A DNA stretch of 9,367 bases from Planctomycetes bacterium RBG_16_43_13 (GTDB lineage Bacteria; Planctomycetota; MHYJ01). Of the stretch, positions 1 through 5,095 are shown piece after piece. The stretch's first letter is position 1; each line of letters begins with the position of its first letter. The stretch is from the NCBI GenBank assembly GCA_001828445.1, contig MHYJ01000147.1, forward strand, positions 3,880-13,246. Direction: 5' to 3'. Made by a program: the position numbers and the translations under genes. The notes below the pieces were generated by a model. It ran no database searches, was not told where the DNA came from, and was given only the letters and a program-made list of their open reading frames with translations.

Positions 1-855
1 AAGCCACAAAAGCCAGGCGTATATTCCGGACATCTTCGGCGGGAATGGAATCGCCTTATTCCATACGAGTTCGCCTGTTACAACCACAGCCCGCAACAGA
101 TAGCCCCAGAAAGTCACCCCCAACCCCTCCAGCCAGAAACTACTGAAGAGTAGCACAGCCGCAATTAAGTGAATGATTACACCGTAGATGCGGGAACGTG
201 ATACAATACCCTGTGATAGAATCTCGGACGGTTTCGGCATCTTATAAATCCCCATCAGACGTGGAGCTAAAAATCCACCTATCCCCACGACAATGGATAG
301 GAGAAATCCCTGCTCCGCCATCGGCTTCCCGACGCCTATAGTCCAGCCGGGTGCAAGCTCTAACTGCCCTAAAATAAGCAGCACATTCCCCGTAATACCA
401 GTAATTACAGCAACAGGAATCCATACAAAGTTTGTGGGAGGACCGACGCCGACGGCTGGGGCAGTGCGGTTGAGAAACCGAATCGCTACAAAGGATGCAA
501 GTGCCACGAGCCAGCCGATAAAACATATCTCGGCGGCTACACGTTGGTTAAAGATAAGAGAACCGAAGATAACAAGTATCAATATAAGGAACGTAAGAAC
601 TTCCCACCCGCGCGCCCGAGGTGCAGAGGCGAAGCGAGGTAGAGCCGTGAGCATAAAGCCGAGGACAAAAGATGCCATATATGTCTGAATTTGAATTGAT
701 GGATGAGAGTCGCCGGGATATTTCTCGAGCCATCCGAGTGCATAGAATGACCACTGGCTGACGCCGACTAACCCAATAAGAACGCCAAGCGGGAAAAAGA
801 GACGATACGGCTCATCGCAAAACAAGTTGGCAATTCTCGATATCGGTGCCTTCAT
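1..855 (-). CDS. nnrS: NnrS family multi-pass membrane protein (partial, C-terminus beyond left edge)
   Basis: The reading frame is open from an ATG at 855 to base 1 (285 codons) with no stop, so the gene continues past the left edge; NnrS proteins are usually about 400 residues. Characterised members are haem- and copper-containing inner-membrane proteins that relieve nitric oxide stress. The N-terminal DEPYRLFFPLGVL (residues 14-26) fits the conserved opening of the family, and hydrophobic stretches near 18-38, 56-76, 86-104, 108-127, 144-164, 183-200, 224-243 and 247-263 give at least eight membrane segments. The family's usual His-Glu-Met stretch before segment 2 is replaced by HPSIQIQTYM (51-60), so this is a divergent branch and metal binding is not assured. 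It lies 63 nt downstream of the diguanylate cyclase gene. A GGAG lies only 2 nt before the ATG, an unusually close ribosome site, so the start is slightly uncertain. Confidence 0.8.
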   Translation of the reverse strand, partial: MKAPISRIANLFCDEPYRLFFPLGVLIGLVGVSQWSFYALGWLEKYPGDSHPSIQIQTYMASFVLGFMLTALPRFASAPRARGWEVLTFLILILVIFGSLIFNQRVAAEICFIGWLVALASFVAIRFLNRTAPAVGVGPPTNFVWIPVAVITGITGNVLLILGQLELAPGWTIGVGKPMAEQGFLLSIVVGIGGFLAPRLMGIYKMPKPSEILSQGIVSRSRIYGVIIHLIAAVLLFSSFWLEGLGVTFWGYLLRAVVVTGELVWNKAIPFPPKMSGIYAWLLWL

Positions 856-863
856 AACTCCAG

Positions 864-892
864 AGTATCTACAAAGTTGATGTATTTGTCAA
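864..892 (-). promoter_or_regulatory. Candidate promoter for the NnrS-family gene
   Basis: Reading the minus strand, a perfect TTGACA (892-887) is followed after 17 nt by GATACT (869-864), a 4/6 match to the -10 consensus. It lies in the 63-nt gap after the diguanylate cyclase stop codon. The predicted transcription start is about 2 nt before the ATG at 855, so a transcript from here would be almost leaderless. That is unusual and lowers confidence. It would allow NnrS expression apart from the upstream operon. Confidence 0.4.
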
Positions 893-918
893 TATTCAGT
901 TTGAGAAACTTATCTCTA

Positions 919-2184
919 CTAATTTACAGTGCAAACCTTGTTTCTGCCACTTTCCTTTGCCTTATAGAGTGCCTCGTCCGCCCGCGCTATGAGTTGTTGA
1001 GGGCCATGAATATCGCCATTCATTTCTGCAATGCCTAAACTTATGGTTACCTTTATGTGGTCACCATCAAGAGTGGTAATCTTTTTCTCCTCCACTGCTC
1101 GACGGAGCCGCTCTGCTACGTCCATAGCTTTAGCAAGCGGCGCCTTAGGCAATATTACTGTTAGCTCTTCTCCACCGTAGCGATATCCGCTGTAGGCGGT
1201 GTCGCCTGTATGTCTTATATTTTTCCGTATAACGTCCGCCACCGTCTTTAGGACAGCGTCGCCGGCAAGGTGTCCGTATGTGTCGTTTATCTTTTTGAAG
1301 TGGTCTATGTCGAGCATTATGAGTGAGAGCGGTTCACTGTATCGTTTTGCTGAATCGAAATAGGTAGTCAACTGTGTAAGGAAGTGGCGTTTCGTGGCGA
1401 GTTTCGTCAACCCATCCTCCACTGCCCGCGTATATAAATCAGGCGTCTTTACGGCGAGGGCTATGAACTTGGCGAATTCCTCTATATGCGGTGTGAGGCG
1501 ATTCATTCTATCCGTCCGTTCTTCCCTATCCCCGTCGAGAGACAATGCTATCTTCAAAACACCGAGTAATTCTCTATCAGCCGCAAGCGGCACTATTATA
1601 TTCAATCTATCTTCATCCGCAGTATAAATTGAGCGAGCGTGTTCGAGAACAGCATATACAAGAGGGTCTTGAGCCAATATTGTCTCTGCTTCGCTATCGA
1701 AGAACGTCTTACCATTTTTCCTGATTGCACGTGGGACTAAATGCTTTGGAGCACCATTTCCATGTTCACTATCTCTAAAATATATTGCTATCTCTTCTCT
1801 CCCCTTCCCGCCAAATAGGTCTGCTGTTATTTCCAGCACCTTCTCAAGAATTGTCCTAAACGCAACATTTTCATTGAGGACTAACGCTATCTCTCGCTCC
1901 GCAGAGAGGAAGTCCACCTTTGTTTGAAGTTCCAGTTGCTGTTGTGCCGACTGGCGAGCAGACAACTCCAGCAACTTGAGCCGCCCCTTCATCCTATCCC
2001 ACTCTTCCCACCGTCCACGATTGATAACGACAAAATAGGTAATAACAATAGCAGAATAAATCGCCGTTATAACAGATAATATAGGTAAAACATTTTCAAC
2101 CATTGCATATCGACGAAGAAGAAACGCAATCATAGAAAGGAGCGGTAAAGCGAGAAATAACAAGAGTTTATATACTGGCTTCAT
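919..2184 (-). CDS. Membrane-anchored GAF-like/GGDEF diguanylate cyclase
   Basis: A 421-residue protein predicted to make cyclic di-GMP from two GTP at the inner face of the cytoplasmic membrane. Order: two hydrophobic segments (about 6-23 and 33-55) joined by a short basic turn; a linker with coiled-coil character (58-98); a GAF-like sensory region (about 98-245); and a C-terminal GGDEF domain (254-420). In the GGDEF domain I see DGLTKL (257-262), DIDHFKKINDTYGH (292-305), the signature GGEEL at 337-341, ISLGIA (381-386) and the closing ADEALYKAKESGRN. The fifth signature residue is Leu rather than Phe. About three extra residues precede the signature, and the usual RxxD inhibitory site is not at its normal place. 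The rest of the domain looks intact, so activity is likely. The gene starts 23 nt after the reductase stop codon with no clear ribosome site, which suggests co-transcription and perhaps coupled translation. The ligand of the GAF-like region is unknown. Confidence 0.93.
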   Translation of the reverse strand: MKPVYKLLLFLALPLLSMIAFLLRRYAMVENVLPILSVITAIYSAIVITYFVVINRGRWEEWDRMKGRLKLLELSARQSAQQQLELQTKVDFLSAEREIALVLNENVAFRTILEKVLEITADLFGGKGREEIAIYFRDSEHGNGAPKHLVPRAIRKNGKTFFDSEAETILAQDPLVYAVLEHARSIYTADEDRLNIIVPLAADRELLGVLKIALSLDGDREERTDRMNRLTPHIEEFAKFIALAVKTPDLYTRAVEDGLTKLATKRHFLTQLTTYFDSAKRYSEPLSLIMLDIDHFKKINDTYGHLAGDAVLKTVADVIRKNIRHTGDTAYSGYRYGGEELTVILPKAPLAKAMDVAERLRRAVEEKKITTLDGDHIKVTISLGIAEMNGDIHGPQQLIARADEALYKAKESGRNKVCTVN

Positions 2185-2207
2185 AAATTACTAAGTGCCT
2201 GAACTAC

Positions 2208-3170
2208 CTATATCTTAATCGGATTTAGCGGTGGTTTACCTGAAAGAACAGCAATTATATTTTCAGCCGCCATTATAGCCATCTTTGTGCGGGTTTCTGT
2301 AGTGGCACTGCCTATATGTGGGAGTAGGACAACGTTCGGCATAGTTAGAAGCTCGGGGCTGACATCTGGCTCGAATTCATAGACGTCCAGCCCTGCCCCT
2401 GCTATTCGTCCCTCTTTAAGTGCGGAGACGAGTGCCTTTTCATCAATCACCTGCCCGCGGGAGGTGTTTATGAGGAATACGGACTTTTTCATAAGTGCGA
2501 ATTGTCTCTCTCCTATCAGGTGGTGCGTCTGAGACGTGAGCGGGCAGTTTAGCGAGATAAAGTCGGCGGAGCGGAGAAGTTGCTCCAAATCCACCATCTT
2601 CGCCCCTGTCTCTTTCTCGAATTGTGGCTTGTGGCTGTTTGCAGTGTAGAGCACCTTCATCTTGAAGCCGAGTGCCCTTCTACCGATCGCTTGACCAATC
2701 CTGCCGGCGCCGACGATGCCGAGCGTTTTGCCCGCAAGGTCAACTCCCAAAAGTAAGGTAGGAGACCATGCCCATCTGCCCTTTCTGGCAATGGTATCAC
2801 CCTCCACTATGCGACGAGCAACGGAGAGGATTAGCGCCCACGTCAGGTCGGCAGTGGCATCTGTGAGAACATCTGGAACATTTGTAACGACTATATTGCA
2901 TTTGCGAGCGGCAGCGAGGTCAATATTATCGTATCCTGCCGCCATAGTGGCGATTATCTTCAGGCGAGGAGCGGAGGCAAGTAGGTCTGCATCAACCTTA
3001 TCAGCTAAAATGCAGAGCAAGGCGTCCTTGTCTGCGACCGCTTCTTTCAACTCCTGCGGTGTAGGATGCCTATCGTGAGGATTTACCTCAACTGTAGAGC
3101 AAAAACTCTTGAGACGCTCGATACCCGGCTCTGGTATCTTGCGGGTTATGAAGACAGAGAATGGGTGCAT
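2208..3170 (-). CDS. D-2-hydroxyacid dehydrogenase, glyoxylate/hydroxypyruvate reductase type
   Basis: A 320-residue cytosolic NAD(P)-dependent oxidoreductase of the D-isomer-specific 2-hydroxyacid dehydrogenase family, closest by motif pattern to GyaR/GRHPR enzymes that reduce glyoxylate to glycolate and hydroxypyruvate to D-glycerate. It opens with the family-typical VFITRKIPEPGIE. The nucleotide-binding GxGxxG is at 154-159 (GAGRIG). The catalytic triad is R238 (NTSRG), E267 (YEFEP) and H285 (LPHIGSAT), and the R-E-H spacings of 29 and 18 residues are those of the family. No acidic residue closes the second strand of the Rossmann fold (YTANSHKP, 175-182), which would permit NADPH use; this is inference. 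Length is normal. The ATG lies 25 nt inside the 3' end of the preceding gene and has no adjacent ribosome site, so translation may be coupled to it. Exact substrate is uncertain: other 2-oxo acids, including phosphoglycerate-type substrates, are less likely but possible. Confidence 0.92.
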   Translation of the reverse strand: MHPFSVFITRKIPEPGIERLKSFCSTVEVNPHDRHPTPQELKEAVADKDALLCILADKVDADLLASAPRLKIIATMAAGYDNIDLAAARKCNIVVTNVPDVLTDATADLTWALILSVARRIVEGDTIARKGRWAWSPTLLLGVDLAGKTLGIVGAGRIGQAIGRRALGFKMKVLYTANSHKPQFEKETGAKMVDLEQLLRSADFISLNCPLTSQTHHLIGERQFALMKKSVFLINTSRGQVIDEKALVSALKEGRIAGAGLDVYEFEPDVSPELLTMPNVVLLPHIGSATTETRTKMAIMAAENIIAVLSGKPPLNPIKI

Positions 3171-3838
3171 TTGTAGTTTTCTATCTTTACCTTGTCAGAC
3201 AACTTAAAGTACTTCAAGTAAGATTTGAAAAAATGGCATACAAACCGCTGAAGATAATTAGTATATTCTGATACCCTACCGCAGTCTTCTACTTCCTTTT
3301 TTACTATGTTTATCATAACGTCGCCTGCTACAATAAATCTTGTTTCCCCATACGTTTCCCCGGCTATAATACAAGATCCCTCCTTAGTAAACTCTGATAA
3401 GGCATTCTTAAACCCACCTATCTTATCCTTTTTGCCATATTCTTCTTTATCATAGTGAACTGCCATCTTATCACGAAGTATCTTTAGTTTCGTATTAAAG
3501 AACCCGTTTACGTTACCTATGTCTTGTTTTAATTGTTCGTAAGCTTCCTTACCTTCTTTTTCCATCATTTTACAAATATCAGAGATGGCTGATAGATCCA
3601 TTAAATCCCTAAAAGCAAGCATAGCTTCATATAAATGGCCACAATTCAACTTGAAAAAGTATACCTGCTCTGTTTCAGATATCTTGCTTTTATTATTCCT
3701 TTTAACTTCTTCCAAATAATACTTGTAAGCGGTTATAGTATCATTATAACCAGCCATTAACCGTAAGAGATGAACAGCAATATCACAATCTGGATTAAAA
3801 ACCTCTCTTACTTTAAATTCCCAGATTTCTTGCATCAT
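3146..3838 (-). CDS. Uncharacterised helical protein with HEPN-like R-x5-H motif
   Basis: A 230-residue soluble protein with no signal peptide or membrane segment, rich in charged helices. I recognise no named family with certainty. The stretch LRDKMAVHYDKEE (121-133) places R122 and H128 in an R-x5-H pattern at the end of a helix, which fits the R-x4-6-H catalytic signature of HEPN domains, many of which are RNases in toxin-antitoxin and abortive-infection systems. An earlier helical stretch (KLNCGHLYEAMLAFRDLM, 63-80) would be the partner helix. Base composition differs from its operon neighbours: four sampled 60-base lines have 28-33% GC, against 45-60% in three sampled lines of the reductase gene. 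It starts 9 nt after the aminotransferase stop and its last eight codons overlap the reductase start. Horizontal acquisition into the operon is a reasonable inference. HEPN assignment is moderate at best, and no antitoxin-like partner is adjacent. Confidence 0.85.
   Translation of the reverse strand: MMQEIWEFKVREVFNPDCDIAVHLLRLMAGYNDTITAYKYYLEEVKRNNKSKISETEQVYFFKLNCGHLYEAMLAFRDLMDLSAISDICKMMEKEGKEAYEQLKQDIGNVNGFFNTKLKILRDKMAVHYDKEEYGKKDKIGGFKNALSEFTKEGSCIIAGETYGETRFIVAGDVMINIVKKEVEDCGRVSEYTNYLQRFVCHFFKSYLKYFKLSDKVKIENYKCTHSLSS
3192..3219 (-). promoter_or_regulatory. Adjacent palindromes upstream of the reductase gene (possible operator)
   Basis: On the minus strand TTGTCTGACAA (3202-3192) is a perfect 11-bp odd palindrome and fits the TNGTNNNACNA pattern bound by FadR-type GntR regulators. 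It ends 21 nt before the reductase ATG. Directly beside it, 3202-3219 (acttaaagtacttcaagt) is an 18-bp palindrome with one mismatched pair. Both lie inside the 3' coding part of the HEPN-like gene. An operator for an internal promoter is possible, but I find no convincing -35/-10 pair and no GntR regulator gene in this window. Confidence 0.3.
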
Positions 3839-3845
3839 AGAAACA

Positions 3846-3849
3846 TCCT
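3846..3849 (-). promoter_or_regulatory. Ribosome binding site for the HEPN-like gene
   Basis: AGGA on the minus strand, overlapping the aminotransferase stop codon (TAGGA), lies 7 nt before the ATG at 3838. A second in-frame ATG follows directly at 3835. The spacing favours the first. This is one of the few leftward genes here with a well placed ribosome site. Confidence 0.6.
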
Positions 3850-4963
3850 ATTTTTGTTTCGCTATCTTCTTCAATATCCCTATCCCCTTTGCGAGTTTGT
3901 CGTCAGGGGCGGCGTAGGAGAGGCGGAAATGCGTATTCCTGTTGGAAGCGGCGCCACCTGGCACTATGAGGACGTTATTATCGATAGCTCGCTTCACAAA
4001 CTCTTGGTCAGTCCCCCAGGGCACGCGCGGGAATATATAGAACGCCCCCTGCGGTTTTACTACCTCGAAGGTATCTTTTAACTCCTGATACGCAAAGTCC
4101 CGCTTCCTCTTATATTCTGCGATATATTTACTCATATCGAAATCAAGGGCAGAGACGACCGCCTTCTGGACAGGTGCAGGGGCACAGACAAATGAGAATT
4201 GCTGGAGCATACACATCGCATCTATAATCTCCTTATTCCCAATAGCATAGCCGATACGCCAGCCGGGCATCCCGTATGTCTTGGAGAAGCCGCTTATCAG
4301 AAGCGTATTATCATAATGTCTCATCATCGGCTCGTGCGGAAAGTCGTAGATAAAGTTTTCGTATATCTCATCGGATATAATAAGCAGGTTGTGTTCTTTA
4401 GCCACCTTAGCGATTGATTTTATCTCCTCTGCTGTGTAGGCAATGCCTGTGGGATTGACAGGGTTATTAAATATGAGAAGCTTTGTTTTAGGGGTAATGC
4501 ACTTGCAGATATTCTCTGCAGTGAGACGAAAATTTGGATATGTGTCAACAAAAACGGGCTTACCGCCGCAGACATTTACAAGGTGTTTATACAACACAAA
4601 ATATGGGTCAGGAACAAGAACTTCGTCGCCGGGATTTACGAGAGCCAGTAGCGAGAGAAAAAGTCCGCCAGACGCCCCGCCTGTTATTATTATATTATCG
4701 ACACTAATATTATACTTCTTCGTAAGGGTCGCTTTTAACTTACTGTGTAGCTCAGGGATACCCTGCGTAACGGTATAGCGATTGAAGCCGTCTTTCATTG
4801 CCTTAGTTGCGGCATCCTTTACCTCATCCGGCACATCAAAGTGTGCCTGCCCTAAAGAAAGGTCGATGGCACCCTTCATATTTTGGACGAGGTCGAAGAT
4901 GCGGCGTATGCCAGACATTTCTATTTTGGCTAATCTGTCTGCGAGGAGGGGATGTTCACTCAT
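3848..4963 (-). CDS. PLP-dependent aminotransferase, class I/II (AspC-like)
   Basis: A fold-type I aminotransferase of 371 residues that moves an amino group between an amino acid and a 2-oxo acid in the cytosol. Numbering from the ATG at 4963: the PLP-binding lysine is K228 in SGFSKTYGMPGWRIG. N170 of NNPVNPTG, D198 and Y201 of SDEIYENF, and R236 of GWRIG hold the cofactor. R347 of FRLSYA would bind the substrate carboxylate. TGGASGG (94-100) forms the phosphate-side glycine loop. The pattern is that of aspartate/alanine-type subgroup I enzymes, but the substrate cannot be read from the motifs. An in-frame TTG at 4984 would add seven residues (start-IWFPYS). I prefer the ATG because MSEHPLLADRL is a normal N-terminus and the TTG version runs through a palindrome. 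Neither start has a clear ribosome site. It heads the leftward operon, diverges from purF, and could work with the downstream reductase on the same oxo acid. Confidence 0.93.
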   Translation of the reverse strand: MSEHPLLADRLAKIEMSGIRRIFDLVQNMKGAIDLSLGQAHFDVPDEVKDAATKAMKDGFNRYTVTQGIPELHSKLKATLTKKYNISVDNIIITGGASGGLFLSLLALVNPGDEVLVPDPYFVLYKHLVNVCGGKPVFVDTYPNFRLTAENICKCITPKTKLLIFNNPVNPTGIAYTAEEIKSIAKVAKEHNLLIISDEIYENFIYDFPHEPMMRHYDNTLLISGFSKTYGMPGWRIGYAIGNKEIIDAMCMLQQFSFVCAPAPVQKAVVSALDFDMSKYIAEYKRKRDFAYQELKDTFEVVKPQGAFYIFPRVPWGTDQEFVKRAIDNNVLIVPGGAASNRNTHFRLSYAAPDDKLAKGIGILKKIAKQK

Positions 4964-4966
4964 ACT

Positions 4967-5069
4967 ATATGGAAACCATATCAAACGAATAAATAAAACA
5001 CAAGAAAATAAGATAACAGCATTATAGACACCGCAAAAGGCAAATATACCTTGTTATGCCATATGGTTT
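4967..5069. repeat. Inverted repeat and palindromes spanning the divergent promoter region
   Basis: AAACCATAT (4973-4981) and ATATGGTTT (5061-5069) are a perfect 9-bp inverted repeat separated by 79 nt. Each copy is also part of a local palindrome: ATATGG-AAA-CCATAT at 4967-4981, and CCATATGG at 5059-5066. The right copy sits between the -35 and -10 of the purF promoter. The left copy lies just before the aminotransferase ATG. The arrangement fits a regulator binding both sites, but no regulator gene is visible here. Confidence 0.5.
5021..5026 (-). promoter_or_regulatory. Candidate -10 element for the aminotransferase operon
   Basis: A perfect TATAAT reads on the minus strand at 5026-5021, in the only intergenic space upstream of the operon. 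No good -35 hexamer lies 16-18 nt upstream (the hexamer there is TATATT), so the promoter may need an activator. The expected transcript start is near 5014, leaving a leader of about 50 nt before the ATG at 4963. Confidence 0.45.
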
Positions 5070-5078
5070 TGATATAAT
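5051..5078 (+). promoter_or_regulatory. Promoter of the purF-purM-lipoprotein operon
   Basis: TTGTTA (5051-5056, 4/6 to the -35 consensus) is followed after 16 nt by a perfect TATAAT (5073-5078). The expected start near 5085 gives a leader of only about 11 nt, too short for a purine riboswitch. The palindrome CCATATGG (5059-5066) lies in the spacer, and TGCCAT (5057-5062) pairs with ATGGCA (5077-5082) across the -10 box, so repressor binding here would block the polymerase. Confidence 0.65.
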
Positions 5079-5095
5079 GGCAAAGAACTAAAAGT

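Noticed and set aside
293..688. Plus-strand open frame of 131 codons over the NnrS-family gene.
   Set aside because: It lies antisense to a continuous membrane-protein frame with clear family motifs. Its Arg/Thr/Pro-rich product has no recognisable domain. The minus-strand frames at 242-526 and 548-754 are also shadows of the same gene.
2716..3078. Plus-strand open frame of 120 codons over the reductase gene.
   Set aside because: It is opposite the conserved cofactor-binding region of the reductase and is explained by its codon pattern.
3146..3838. A complete toxin-antitoxin module around the HEPN-like gene.
   Set aside because: Both neighbours are clear metabolic enzymes. There is no nucleotidyltransferase-like or small DNA-binding partner, so only a solitary HEPN-like protein can be proposed.
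4443..4778. Plus-strand open frame of 111 codons over the aminotransferase gene, with several smaller ones nearby.
   Set aside because: All are antisense to conserved aminotransferase motifs and none has a plausible product.
4964..4984. TTG start at 4984 giving a 378-residue aminotransferase.
   Set aside because: It has no ribosome site, would place the ATATGG-TTT-CCATAT palindrome in coding sequence, and adds seven residues not expected for the family. The ATG at 4963 is preferred, though the TTG is not excluded.
5079..5095. Purine riboswitch or attenuator ahead of purF.
   Set aside because: The predicted leader is only about 11 nt, too short for any aptamer, and no hairpin with a T-run precedes purF.
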